DNA of 64,000 nucleotides from Terriglobia bacterium (lineage in GTDB: Bacteria > Acidobacteriota > Terriglobia > Terriglobales > Acidobacteriaceae): assembly GCA_020072845.1 (NCBI GenBank), contig JAIQGF010000011.1, forward strand, positions 124,001-188,000, in the 5' to 3' direction. Of the stretch, positions 15,600-24,586 are shown one piece after another (within the stretch, counting starts at the first letter, position 1; every line of letters starts with the position of its first letter). The notes below the pieces were generated by a model. That model searched no databases. It saw only the letters and a list, made by a program, of their open reading frames with translations, and was not told the DNA's origin. The position numbers were made by a program, and so were the translations under genes.

Positions 15600-17102
15600 A
15601 TGTCTTACGCTTCCGCAGTTGCGCAACTCTACGAACTCGGCCACGAACTGGCGCGCACCCCGTCGCACAAGTTCGACCTGGCGCACATGCGCGTGCTGCT
15701 GGAAGCGCTCGGCTCGCCTGAGCGACAGTTACGCTCGGTGCTGATCGCCGGCACCAACGGCAAAGGTTCCACCGCCGCCACCCTGGCTTCCATCGTGCGC
15801 GCCGCCGGGCACCGCACCGGCCTGTACACCTCGCCGCACCTGATTCGCATCAACGAGCGCATTCGCATCAACGGCGAGCCCATCTCCGATGCCGACTTCA
15901 CCCGCGCCCATGACCAGGTCGAAACCGCTGCCGTTGGTCTCGTCGAGCAAGGCAAGTTGCCCTGGCATCCCAGCTTCTTCGAAGTGCTCACCGCCATGGC
16001 CTTCCTGCACTTTTCCGGCCGGTGTGGCCCGGATCTGTGTGGCCCGGGTCTCCGACCCGGGGACGCCGCGGATCTCGCTGTCCTCGAGGTCGGCATGGGG
16101 GGGCGGCTCGATGCCACCAACGTTGTTGAGCCGCTCGTCTCCGTCATCACCGACATTGCTCTCGACCACCAGAAATTCCTCGGCAACACGGTGCGCGAGA
16201 TCGCCGGCGAGAAGGCAGGCATCATCCGTCCCGGTGGAACCGTCGTCACCCTGCCGCAGCATCCCCAAGCCAACGACGTCATCGGCACTACCATCATCGA
16301 GCGCGACGCCCGCGCCGTCAGCGCCGTTCCCTACGTCCCGCCCGTCTCGCCCGGCGCAACCCTCGGAGAGTGTCATCCCGACCCTGAGCGAGCGCAGCGA
16401 GCCGAAGGGGAGGGACCTGCTGTGATGAGCTATCCGGTCTCCGTCATGGGCGAAGAGATCACGGTGGCGTCTCCCCTCCTCGGACGCCATCAGTGGCGCA
16501 ACCTCGCCCTCGCCATCGCGACCGCGGTGGAGTTGAACAGCGCCGGCCTGCGCATCACGCCCCGGGACATCGAGCGCGGCATTGGCGAAACCCGCTGGCC
16601 CGGACGCTTCCAGGTCGTGACCCTTCGTGTACCTGGACAGTTGCCTGTATCAGGGCACGACTTCAGTCGTGCCGATCACCGCCCCTCCCCGACCGGGGCT
16701 TCAGCCCCTGCAGAAGCACTCACCTGCGTCCTCGACGTCGCCCACAATCCCGCCGGCGCGTGGGCGCTCCGTGCGGCGCTCTCGCAGTGCTTCGAAGGGC
16801 GTCCACTGCACTTCGTCTTTGGCGCCATGCGCGACAAGGCGATTGCGGAGATGGCCGAGATCCTCTTCCCGCTCGCCGACCACGTCGTCGCCACCCGCGC
16901 CGAAAATCCGCGCTCCGCCACCGCCGAAGAGGTCCGCGACTCCGCCGCTCGCACCGGCGCCGAAATCGAGGTTACGGCCTCAGTCCGTGACGCCATCGAA
17001 GCCGTCCGCCGCCGCGCTCCCGCCGGCGCCGTGGTGGTCATCACCGGCTCCATTTACGTGGTCGGCGAAGCCATGCAGGCGCTGGGACTCTCAACCTCCT
17101 GA
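15600..17102 (+). CDS. folC: Folylpolyglutamate synthase / dihydrofolate synthase with repeat-derived insertions
   Basis: A 500-residue Mur-ligase-family enzyme that adds glutamate to dihydropteroate and folates. Seen: the ATP loop IAGTNGKGSTAATLASIV, YTSPHLIRINERIRING, EVGMGGRLDATNVVEP, ALDHQKFLGNTVREIAGEKA, and the C-terminal VLDVAHNPAGAWAL. It is about 70 residues longer than usual. The excess matches three repeat-derived segments read in frame: a GTGTGGCCCGGG palindrome (16021-16066), a GTCATCC...GAGCGAGCGCAGCGAGCC element (16367-16425), and a GGGCACGACTTCAGTCGTGCC element (16645-16712). All lie between conserved motifs, so the enzyme may still work. Confidence 0.94.
   Translation: MSYASAVAQLYELGHELARTPSHKFDLAHMRVLLEALGSPERQLRSVLIAGTNGKGSTAATLASIVRAAGHRTGLYTSPHLIRINERIRINGEPISDADFTRAHDQVETAAVGLVEQGKLPWHPSFFEVLTAMAFLHFSGRCGPDLCGPGLRPGDAADLAVLEVGMGGRLDATNVVEPLVSVITDIALDHQKFLGNTVREIAGEKAGIIRPGGTVVTLPQHPQANDVIGTTIIERDARAVSAVPYVPPVSPGATLGECHPDPERAQRAEGEGPAVMSYPVSVMGEEITVASPLLGRHQWRNLALAIATAVELNSAGLRITPRDIERGIGETRWPGRFQVVTLRVPGQLPVSGHDFSRADHRPSPTGASAPAEALTCVLDVAHNPAGAWALRAALSQCFEGRPLHFVFGAMRDKAIAEMAEILFPLADHVVATRAENPRSATAEEVRDSAARTGAEIEVTASVRDAIEAVRRRAPAGAVVVITGSIYVVGEAMQALGLSTS
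16021..16066. repeat. GTGTGGCCCGGGTC palindrome inside folC
   Basis: GTGTGGCCCGGGTCTCCGAC and the following CCGGGG form a hairpin, and a second GTGTGGCCCGG unit precedes it. Translated, it gives the Cys/Gly-rich run CGPDLCGPGLRPGDA, which is unlike FolC sequence. Confidence 0.7.
16367..16425. repeat. GTCATCC-type REP inside folC
   Basis: TGTCATCCCGACCCTGAGCG followed by AGCGCAGCGAGCCGAAGGGG is a variant of the GTCATCCTGAGCGA elements at 13312, 33377 and 62871. It is read in frame as ECHPDPERAQRAEGEGP. Confidence 0.75.
16645..16712. repeat. GGGCACGACTTCAGTCGTGCC REP inside folC
   Basis: TATCAGGGCACGACTTCAGT is followed by CGTGCC and by a second hairpin CCGGGGCTTCAGCCCC. The first part, including the flanking TGTATCA, is repeated at 50096-50125. 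It is read in frame as SGHDFSRADHRPSPTGA. Confidence 0.75.
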
Positions 17103-17155
17103 AGCTTGAGTCCCGACTACTGACTCCTGGCCCCCCGTTCCCGTACCATAACTCC

Positions 17156-18619
17156 GTGCTCGACCGCGTCCTCAGCTACGTCCGCCATCACGGCCTGATC
17201 CGGCCCGGAGATCGCGTCGGCGTGGCGGTTTCCGGCGGCGCCGATTCGGTCGCGCTGCTGCGCCTGCTGCTGGAAGCGCGCGCCGAACTCGGAATTGTCC
17301 TTTCCGTCGTCCACTTCAACCACAAAATCCGCGGCGCCGATGCCGATGCCGACGAGCGGTTCGTGCGCGACCTTGCCCGCGACCTCGACCTGGAATTCCA
17401 CTGCGGCTCCGGTGACACGCCCGCTTACGCCCGCCAGCACAAGCTCTCGCTCGAAGCGGCGGCGCGCACCCTGCGCTACGCCTTCTTCGATCGCCTGACT
17501 GCCGACGCGACCGTGCATCGCGTCGCCACCGCCCACACCCGCGACGACCAGGCTGAAACCGTCCTCATGCGCTTCCTCCGCGGATCGGGTACGAAGGGAC
17601 TGTCGGGAATCTATCCCGGTGTCGGTGGATGGATCAGCGCCTCGGTCGAAGGCCAGGCGCCGGACATCCCGCCAGCGCCCTGCATCGTTCGTCCGCTACT
17701 CGATATCTCCCGCGACGAACTGCGCGCCTACCTCGACCGGTTGGGCCAGTCCTGGCGCGAAGACCGAAGCAACGTCGACGTCAGCTTCGCCCGCAATCGC
17801 TTGCGGCACGAAATCATGCCCGTGCTGCGGCAGCTCAATCCTGCGCTGGACGAAACCCTTAGCCAAACGGCGGAGATCGCGCGCGCGGAAGAAGAGTATT
17901 GGACAGAGCACGTGCGCTGTTTGTTACCCAAGCTCCGGACGCAATCGGCAATCGACAATCGGCAATCGGCAATTCAGTTGGATTCGCTCCTTGCTCAGCC
18001 TCTCGCCCTGCAGCGGCGGCTGATTCGTGCGCTTGCAGGGCAGCACGGGCTGCGCCTCGAGTTCCAGCATGTTGATGAGGTGCTGGCGATGGCGCGCTCC
18101 GGGGTGAGCGCGCTCCGCCTCGAACTTCGCCACGGCTGGGAAGCGGTCCGCCAGGACCGGGAACTCTGGTTCCAGCGCAGGTGTCAAACGGAGAAGGAGC
18201 AGCGGGAATACGATTTGTCGCTCGCTGTGCCTGGCGAGGTGGAAGTCGCGGGCAGGAAGCTTCGCGCTGCCATCGTCACTGGTGAAGACCTGGCACACGC
18301 GGCCGAGGGCGCCCGCGCCACTCGTGTTCTGCTCGACCCGGCGCTGGTGAAAGGCGAATTGCGGGTGCGCAACTGGCATGCCGGCGATCGCTACTGGCCG
18401 GCCCACACCCGCCAGCCCAAGAAAGTGAAGGAGCTGCTGCAAGCGCGGCACATTCCGCGGGAGCGCAAACCGTACTGGCCGGTCATTGTGAGCGGCGACG
18501 AAATCGTCTGGCTCCCCGGGTTTCCCGCCCCCGAACGTTTCCGCGTCCGGGACACGGGCCCCGACGCGCTCTTGCTGGAAGAAGTTCCGCTAGGGCAGAC
18601 TGGCGGAAACGAGCAATAA
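17156..18619 (+). CDS. tilS: tRNA(Ile)-lysidine synthase
   Basis: A 487-residue N-type ATP pyrophosphatase that turns C34 of tRNA-Ile(CAU) into lysidine. Seen: the PP-motif VAVSGGADSVALLRLLLEAR, FNHKIRGADADADERFV, ATAHTRDDQAETVLMRFLRG, and SNVDVSFARNRLRHEIMPVL, plus the C-terminal TilS domain (VRNWHAGDRYWPAHTRQPKK, then VKELLQARHIP). It starts with GTG at 17156. A repeat, CAATCGGCAATCGACAATCG (17941-17977), lies in frame between the catalytic and C-terminal parts and is read as TQSAIDNRQSAIQ. tilS-hpt-ftsH is a conserved gene order. Confidence 0.94.
   Translation: MLDRVLSYVRHHGLIRPGDRVGVAVSGGADSVALLRLLLEARAELGIVLSVVHFNHKIRGADADADERFVRDLARDLDLEFHCGSGDTPAYARQHKLSLEAAARTLRYAFFDRLTADATVHRVATAHTRDDQAETVLMRFLRGSGTKGLSGIYPGVGGWISASVEGQAPDIPPAPCIVRPLLDISRDELRAYLDRLGQSWREDRSNVDVSFARNRLRHEIMPVLRQLNPALDETLSQTAEIARAEEEYWTEHVRCLLPKLRTQSAIDNRQSAIQLDSLLAQPLALQRRLIRALAGQHGLRLEFQHVDEVLAMARSGVSALRLELRHGWEAVRQDRELWFQRRCQTEKEQREYDLSLAVPGEVEVAGRKLRAAIVTGEDLAHAAEGARATRVLLDPALVKGELRVRNWHAGDRYWPAHTRQPKKVKELLQARHIPRERKPYWPVIVSGDEIVWLPGFPAPERFRVRDTGPDALLLEEVPLGQTGGNEQ
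17941..17977. repeat. CAATCGACAATCGGCAATC array inside tilS
   Basis: Four imperfect copies of CAATCGRCAAT in a row. The same array is intergenic at 13384-13428, 31561-31597 and 33423-33440. Here it lies in the middle of a coding region without breaking the frame. Confidence 0.75.
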
Positions 18620-18739
18620 TGGCAGCAAGTTGGGATTGGGTAGTTTGCTGATTTACCGATTTGCCGATTGCCATGCGCAACCTCCGCAATCAGCAAATCG
18701 CCAAATCGGCACATCACGCAATCGAACCGAGGTACTTCC

Positions 18740-19294
18740 GTGAACCAGGCAGCGCAACCTCTCCCCGCCTCTGCGGTGATCAGTGCCGAGCAGATCCGCG
18801 ACCGCATCCACCAGCTCGCCCGCCAAATCTCCGACGATTACCGCGGCCGCACCCTGTATGCCGTAGGCGTGCTGGAGGACGGCTTCATCTTCATGGCGGA
18901 CCTGGTGCGCGAGCTCGACATCCCAGTGATCTGCCAGTTCGTCAAGCCGGAGCACAGGGAAATCGCGCAGGCCGGCAGCACCGCAACCGAGATCTTTTTC
19001 AGCCCCGAGGTGCAGGTGAAAAGCGCGCACGTGCTGCTAATCATGGGCCTGCTCGAGACCGGCATCACCACCGAATTCCTGTTGCGCAACCTGCTGGCCC
19101 GGGGAGCGGCGTCGGCCAAGGTGGCAACCCTGCTGGACCGGCAGTCGGCGCGGCGCATCTCCCTGGCGCCCGACTATTTCGGCTTCGCCGTGGACGACCG
19201 CTTCGTCTTTGGCTACGGCCTGGGCGCGCCCCAGCTACGGCGCAACCTCCCTTACGTGGCCACCAGCGGAGTGGAGGCAGCGGCCACCGAGTAG
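18740..19294 (+). CDS. hpt: Hypoxanthine phosphoribosyltransferase-like protein with altered PRPP motif
   Basis: A 184-residue type I phosphoribosyltransferase fold: VISAEQIRDRIHQLARQISD, LYAVGVLEDGFIFMADLVRE, VATLLDRQSARR, and the HPRT-typical APDYFGFAVDDRFVFGYGL followed by LPYV. Hpt makes IMP/GMP from bases and PRPP. The PRPP loop, normally VEDIIDTG-like with two adjacent acidic residues, reads LLIMGLLETGIT, so both acidic residues are replaced by Met-Gly. It may be a poor or inactive enzyme with a retained regulatory role. I take GTG at 18740 because GAGG lies 8 bases upstream. It lies between tilS and ftsH, as in Bacillus. Confidence 0.85.
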   Translation: MNQAAQPLPASAVISAEQIRDRIHQLARQISDDYRGRTLYAVGVLEDGFIFMADLVRELDIPVICQFVKPEHREIAQAGSTATEIFFSPEVQVKSAHVLLIMGLLETGITTEFLLRNLLARGAASAKVATLLDRQSARRISLAPDYFGFAVDDRFVFGYGLGAPQLRRNLPYVATSGVEAAATE

Positions 19295-19517
19295 CCTGCC
19301 AACCTCGGACCCGGGGCGCCCGCGACACTAAGGTGGCGTGACCAACGAGCCATGATCACCGCGAATTTCCTGTTCCCGCGGCGGGGCATTCCGCCTCCGG
19401 CAGGTTACAATGGTTGCAGGCTGGCGAAAAGGGCGAGACCCTTTGTGCGCGCAGGCATCTAATCATTAGGGTGCGCTATTTTGCGTCTTCCCTGCAGGTA
19501 AGTAGAGGAGTTTCCGA

Positions 19518-21431
19518 GTGAATTCGACGGTCAAAACGGTGGTGTTCTGGCTGGTGATCGTGTTGTCCGGCGTCTTGCTGTGGCAGGTGGTCAAGGCCGG
19601 CGGCACCGGGCAAAAACCCAAGGAGATCATCTTCTCCGAATTTATGTCCCAGGTGGACCAGGGCAACGTCCAGGAAGTCACCATCCTGGGCACCGAGGTG
19701 CAGGGAAAATTCCGCAACGAGAAGACCCAGTTCCACACCACGGTCCCCGCCAACTACCCCGATATGTACAAGTCCCTTCAGGCGAAGGGCGTCAACATCA
19801 CGGTCAAGGATGTCGCGAGTGGAAGCTGGCCGACCTGGCTGCTCAACCTGGCGCCGCTGATTCTGTTAGGCGCGCTCTGGTTCATCATGATCCGCCAGAT
19901 GCAGACCGGCGGAAATAAGGCGCTGTCGTTCGGCAAATCGCGCGCCCGCTTGCTTTCCATGCAGCAGAAGAAGGTCACGTTCAAGGACGTGGCCGGCGTG
20001 GATGAGGCCAAAGAAGAGCTGCGCGAAATCATTGAGTTCCTGCGCGAGGCGCAGAAGTTCCAAAAGCTCGGTGGACGCATTCCCAAGGGCGTGCTGCTGG
20101 TCGGGCCTCCGGGAACCGGCAAGACGCTGCTCGCCCGCGCCGTCGCCGGCGAGGCCAACGTCCCGTTCTTTTCCATTTCCGGTTCCGATTTCGTGGAGAT
20201 GTTCGTCGGCGTGGGCGCCAGCCGCGTCCGCGACCTGTTCGAGCAGGGCAAGAAGAACGCCCCCTGCATCATCTTCATTGACGAAATTGACGCCGTCGGA
20301 CGCCATCGCGGCGCCGGACTCGGCGGCGGTCACGACGAGCGCGAGCAGACTCTGAATCAGTTGCTGGTCGAGATGGACGGCTTCGAATCCAACGAAGGCG
20401 TCATCCTGATCGCCGCCACCAACCGTCCCGATGTGCTCGATCCCGCCCTGCTGCGTCCCGGCCGCTTTGACCGGCGCGTCGTAGTTCCTCGTCCTGACGT
20501 GCGTGGGCGTGAAGAAATTCTCCGCGTCCATACCCGCAAGATTCCCATCGCCGATGATGTGGATTTGTCCGTGCTGGCCCGCGGCACTCCCGGCTTCAGC
20601 GGCGCCGATCTGGCCAACATGGTCAATGAGGCGGCCCTGCTGGCGGCGCGCGCCAACCGCAAGACCGTCATGATGTACGACATGGAAATCGCCAAGGACA
20701 AGGTGCTGATGGGCGCCGAGCGCAAAAGCATGCTGCTCTCGGAAGAGGAGAAGCGGGTCACCGCGTTCCACGAGGCCGGCCACGCCTTGGTGGCCGCGCT
20801 GCGCGACGACTCCGACCCGCTGCACAAGGTCACCATCATCCCGCGCGGCATGGCGCTGGGCGTCACCATGCAGTTGCCCATTGACGACAAGCACACCTAC
20901 CGCAAGACCTATCTCGAGACCCGCCTGGCCATCATGATGGGTGGACGCGTAGCCGAAGAGCTGTTCCTCAACACCATGACCACCGGCGCCGGCAACGATA
21001 TCGAGCAGGCCACCGAGCTGGCGCGCAAGATGGTCTGCGAGTTCGGCATGAGCGACCTCGGGCCGCTGACCTTCGGCAAGAAGGAAGAGCAGATCTTCCT
21101 CGGGCGCGAGATCGCGCAGCATCGCGACTACAGCGAGGACACCGCCATCAAGATTGACCAGGAAGTGCGCCGCTTCGTGGATTCCGGTTACAAGTCGGCG
21201 GTGGACATCCTCGGCAATCACCGGGATGCCCTGAATCGCATCGCTTTGGCCCTGCTGGAGCGCGAAGTGCTGGACGCCAACGAGGTCAAGATGCTCATCG
21301 AAGGCAAGGCGCTCCCGGCGAAGGTGCCGCCGTCTTCTTCGCACGACGACGGTGTGCAGCAGGTGCTGAAACCGGCGCCGGGCGGCGCCCAGCCGGGCAT
21401 CGTGCCGGGCGAACGGCCAACGCCGGCGTAA
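19518..21431 (+). CDS. ftsH: ATP-dependent zinc metalloprotease FtsH
   Basis: A 637-residue membrane AAA+ protease. The first membrane helix is [18 protein letters not shown] (about 8-25) and the second [18 protein letters not shown] (about 110-127), with a periplasmic domain between. The AAA module has Walker A GPPGTGKT, Walker [10 protein letters not shown], and the second region of homology [20 protein letters not shown]. The protease part has the zinc motif HEAGH (about residue 417). It degrades membrane and short-lived cytosolic proteins. The start is GTG at 19518, preceded by AGAGGAG. The C-terminal 35 residues are Pro/Ala/Gly-rich. A strong terminator follows. Confidence 0.98.
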   Translation: MNSTVKTVVFWLVIVLSGVLLWQVVKAGGTGQKPKEIIFSEFMSQVDQGNVQEVTILGTEVQGKFRNEKTQFHTTVPANYPDMYKSLQAKGVNITVKDVASGSWPTWLLNLAPLILLGALWFIMIRQMQTGGNKALSFGKSRARLLSMQQKKVTFKDVAGVDEAKEELREIIEFLREAQKFQKLGGRIPKGVLLVGPPGTGKTLLARAVAGEANVPFFSISGSDFVEMFVGVGASRVRDLFEQGKKNAPCIIFIDEIDAVGRHRGAGLGGGHDEREQTLNQLLVEMDGFESNEGVILIAATNRPDVLDPALLRPGRFDRRVVVPRPDVRGREEILRVHTRKIPIADDVDLSVLARGTPGFSGADLANMVNEAALLAARANRKTVMMYDMEIAKDKVLMGAERKSMLLSEEEKRVTAFHEAGHALVAALRDDSDPLHKVTIIPRGMALGVTMQLPIDDKHTYRKTYLETRLAIMMGGRVAEELFLNTMTTGAGNDIEQATELARKMVCEFGMSDLGPLTFGKKEEQIFLGREIAQHRDYSEDTAIKIDQEVRRFVDSGYKSAVDILGNHRDALNRIALALLEREVLDANEVKMLIEGKALPAKVPPSSSHDDGVQQVLKPAPGGAQPGIVPGERPTPA

Positions 21432-21486
21432 GGCCAGCCTGTGTGGCACACGCGCCCTCGCGTGTGCGATTCAAACTAGCAATCCA

Positions 21487-21516
21487 AGGGCGGCCTCCGG
21501 GCCGCCCTACTTTTTT
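21487..21516 (+). terminator. Rho-independent terminator after ftsH
   Basis: AGGGCGGCC-TCCG-GGCCGCCCT followed by ACTTTTTT. The stem is nine GC-rich pairs, about 55 bases past the ftsH stop. The preceding GTGTGGCACACGCGCCCTCG is a REP-type palindrome. Confidence 0.88.
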
Positions 21517-21797
21517 ATCGCCCGATCACCGGATCGCCGGATCACCCGATGTTCAGCGCGGAACTTTTTCATCGCCAGCACAAAGCAGACTGCGAAGGCC
21601 ACCGCGCTGAGCGGCAGGCCGACGCTGCGGAACAGCGCCGACGGCGCTATCACCACACCGGGCGCCTCGAGCGGGGCGTTGGGATCGTGCAGCTTCGCCA
21701 TCACGGTCAGCACCGGGATGGAAAACATCATGAAGAAGCAGAAAAACAGCGACGCGCCCACCACGCCGGCGGCTAAACTTTTGAGGACTGCAGTCAC
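21507..21797 (-). CDS. Small two-helix membrane protein
   Basis: A 96-residue protein with two predicted membrane helices: about residues 5-33 (LKSLAAGVVGASLFFCFFMM) and about 56-75 (LFRSVGLPLSAVAFAVCFVL), and a basic C-terminal tail. The start is GTG at 21797. I do not recognise a family. Its 3' end overlaps the ftsH terminator, and the last codons run into GATCACCGG-type repeat sequence, so the true C-terminus may have been extended. Confidence 0.5.
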   Translation of the reverse strand: MTAVLKSLAAGVVGASLFFCFFMMFSIPVLTVMAKLHDPNAPLEAPGVVIAPSALFRSVGLPLSAVAFAVCFVLAMKKFRAEHRVIRRSGDRAIKK

Positions 21798-22073
21798 GAA
21801 TTCATTGTAATCGGACGCAGGCTTTCCACCACCTGGACACGGGGCTACTCGGACGTTATGCCGCCGGCCAGGAAACCTCGATTACTTTGATGCTCTCTTC
21901 TGCTGCGGGTTCTGCTGGCGAGAGCTGCACGGCCGCCTCGGACAAGTCGCGGCAAATCGGACTGGCAGTCACCGCTCAGATACACTCACAAGTATTCATC
22001 GCTACTTTGTGATATGTCGCGTGTTGAACAAACAAAGAGGGGACCGACACTCTCAAGTATTCCGGGCTAGGAA

Positions 22074-23786
22074 TTACTTCCCGGTGTTGACGAACTGAAC
22101 GCAGTCTCTTTGGCTCTTGAATGGACTGCCATCGGGCCGGAAGAGCGCCATCCAGCCCTTTTCCTTACGTTCATCCTTTCTCTTGCATTCATCCTTGTCC
22201 TTTTTCTTGCATTCATCCATGTCCTTTTTCTTGCATTCGTCCTTGTCCTTTTTCCTGCATTGATCTTTGTCCGTCGGAACTGATTCTTGCAATTCATCGA
22301 GGGCTACAATCGCCCGATCAACCCATCCCGAAGCCCATGTGTCATTTGCAGAACCGGAAGTCGATTCATCGTCGGAATACAGATAAGGGATTCCTGCCGT
22401 GTTAAGGCGGGAAGCAAGGTCTTGAACCTCTATTTGAAAAACAACCGGATCACCTGACAGCCATAGTCGTGGATGAGAATGAAACAACGCTCTGTGTGCA
22501 TTGATGAACGTGTGAGTCAGTTGATAATTGCTTTCAAAGTTATCTTCAGTCCCATAAACTATATCGCCGCCGCCATAGTCAGAAGTCTGCGACCAAACCA
22601 TGTCTGCCGGGAAATCCCAAAACGCGCCCGCAGTGAATAGAGCAGGGTTGCGGAACATAAGGTCTAATCCGCCATAACCAGACTTGGAAAATCCAATGGC
22701 TAAGTTGAGTTCCATCCCCGTAGTGCCAAGGTTTAACGTTACCCAAGGCGCGAATTCAAGCAACATGAACGACTCTTGTTGCTTCGTCACATCCGTTGGA
22801 TGGTCAGCATACCACGGCGAAGGACCGAAGCCGGGAGTAACAACGGTGTAATTATAGAGATTATGATAGTTGTGCGAAACTACTTCGTACAAACCATCGC
22901 CCGAAGTATCAGTTGGCAGCGGCACTTTATCCCAGACCGGAAGGACATACAAGAAGCGATGAGGCTTGCGCCTTGCTGGACTATCCGGCGCAACGTAACG
23001 CAAGGTTATCGGCCCGCCGCCGTTGTCGGTGTGGGCAGATATGAAATCAAGGTAAACTTCGTTGATGGAACCGCCTGACCCGGTTACACTTACTATACGC
23101 TCATTGTAAACGAACATTCCATTTCCGGGTAGTGGACGCCACGGAGCAGGGGGAGTTCGATGCTTTACCCCTGTTCCGTCGCCGTCTCCGCCCGCCCATG
23201 ATTCGACCGCACCCCACTGTGGCTCACTTGTAGCAATCCCCGGTGCCCCGCCTGTAAAGCGATAAGTTGAATCTACATAGGTAAACACTAGGGTGCCGTT
23301 GCGATAGACATTGATCGTAACCGGGGAACTGCCGCTGGCAACTATCTTGATCTTGTCACCCGGGACCGGCGTACTGGCCGTTTGCGTATGTAATTGTCTC
23401 CATCCACCGCCGCTATGAACAAACAGCATCAACGAACCGCTGTAATAAAGAACTAAATAACCTTGATCGGGCGAGGTCTTTCGCCTAACCCATGATCCTA
23501 TCCATTGAGTCTTGTACCACGTTCGCAGCAGAATCTCCGAAAATTGGTCACTGCCAAACGTATCGCCTGTCCAAATGCCATCCGATTCTGCACTTAGGGC
23601 GCCGAGCTGGCCGCCGCTGCTTGCGCCATAAACACCGCCAAAGCTGATTTGCAATGGATTGGCTAACGTCTGCGTCCAATGTGCACCTAGAGCGCCATTT
23701 GCCCGCTCAAAAGCGTCTGTGCGAACCGCAGCAATCGCAGAACCGGCTATGCAAAGAACCAGGATCAACATCAATACCTTTTTCAT
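22074..23786 (-). CDS. Secreted protein with jelly-roll-like N-terminus and Cys-rich charged repeats
   Basis: A 570-residue exported protein of unknown function. ATG at 23786 (GGGAGAAC upstream) begins a signal peptide, MKKVLMLILVLCIAGSAIAA. Residues about 22-200 (DAFERANGALGAHWTQ, WIGSWVRRKTSPDQGYLVLY, DKIKIVASGSSPVTINVYRN) look like a LamG/concanavalin-type beta-sandwich. The middle has no family I recognise. Near the C-terminus are four 8-residue repeats of the type KDECKKKD, then GWMALF, FKSQRDC and VQFVNTGK. This ending matches the 'C...GW..F..FKnQ..C' tail common on secreted actinobacterial and acidobacterial proteins. Base composition is more AT-rich than in the neighbours, suggesting acquisition by transfer. 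Confidence 0.7.
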   Translation of the reverse strand: MKKVLMLILVLCIAGSAIAAVRTDAFERANGALGAHWTQTLANPLQISFGGVYGASSGGQLGALSAESDGIWTGDTFGSDQFSEILLRTWYKTQWIGSWVRRKTSPDQGYLVLYYSGSLMLFVHSGGGWRQLHTQTASTPVPGDKIKIVASGSSPVTINVYRNGTLVFTYVDSTYRFTGGAPGIATSEPQWGAVESWAGGDGDGTGVKHRTPPAPWRPLPGNGMFVYNERIVSVTGSGGSINEVYLDFISAHTDNGGGPITLRYVAPDSPARRKPHRFLYVLPVWDKVPLPTDTSGDGLYEVVSHNYHNLYNYTVVTPGFGPSPWYADHPTDVTKQQESFMLLEFAPWVTLNLGTTGMELNLAIGFSKSGYGGLDLMFRNPALFTAGAFWDFPADMVWSQTSDYGGGDIVYGTEDNFESNYQLTHTFINAHRALFHSHPRLWLSGDPVVFQIEVQDLASRLNTAGIPYLYSDDESTSGSANDTWASGWVDRAIVALDELQESVPTDKDQCRKKDKDECKKKDMDECKKKDKDECKRKDERKEKGWMALFRPDGSPFKSQRDCVQFVNTGK

Positions 23787-23819
23787 AAGGTTCTCCCGAT
23801 GACTACGTGCACGGCCCAT

Positions 23820-24586
23820 CCTGATGCTGGGAAAATCGACAAGCTAAGCCGAAGCTGGCGGTGAGGGTGGCCGAATCGTAAAACCAGGGCCCCAGACCTA
23901 AGACCGCCCAAGAAATCTAGAAACATACGTCACTCCCCAGCGTGTGGTGGCTCAGCGAGCAAGGGCTGCCAACACTCCAGTCGTGGAACTTCGCGCTTGC
24001 GTGAACAGTGCGAAGCTGGGGGATCTTTGAGCTGGCTCGAAGGCAAAACCGCTTCGACATCTTCGCGTCGCGACCTTTTGAGGGCCGCCCCGGTGTCAAC
24101 ACCTTCACGAATATATATTCGGAACCTCGTATGACCTCGATCACCTAAGAACAGTGCCCAAGGTAACCAGGCAACTAACTGCGGCAAATGTTCGGGAAGA
24201 ATCCCAGGTCCCCAAGACCTGCAGTTTCATTGGGGAAGTATTGCCCTGGCTGTAGTTCAAACTGCGTGCCGGGATCGAGGCGAAAGAGCCATCAAGCTCT
24301 AGTGCATGAACCTTGCGAGTTAACAGCAGGAGCCATCGCCCGCACGGGGAAAACGATTATTCAAAGCACAGCTATTGGATTACAGTCGGACACGCATTCG
24401 CAGAGGGAGTGGAACTACTCGTGTTTGGCATGAAACGAGGTAGGTTTCGACCAGCTTCTTCTCAAAGGACGGGTCACGGCGGTTCCAGCCGTTCCGCCTC
24501 ATCGCGGATATCGCACTAGAGTATTCCAAATATTTCCGGCAACATTCCTTCGATCAGGTGGTGGCGAATCATCGTGTTCTTGGCAC
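23820..24586. other. 767-base stretch with no supported gene
   Basis: Several short frames occur (for example 24188-24433 plus and 23930-24187 minus), but none has a recognisable domain, a convincing ribosome site or normal codon use. No tRNA-like, riboswitch-like or repeat structure was recognised. It may hold an untranslated leader for the secreted protein, decayed coding DNA, or an unrecognised RNA. Confidence 0.4.

Noticed and set aside
24188-24433. 81-codon plus-strand frame in the gap before kdpC
   Set aside because: No ribosome site, unusual composition and no recognised domain; not enough to call a gene.
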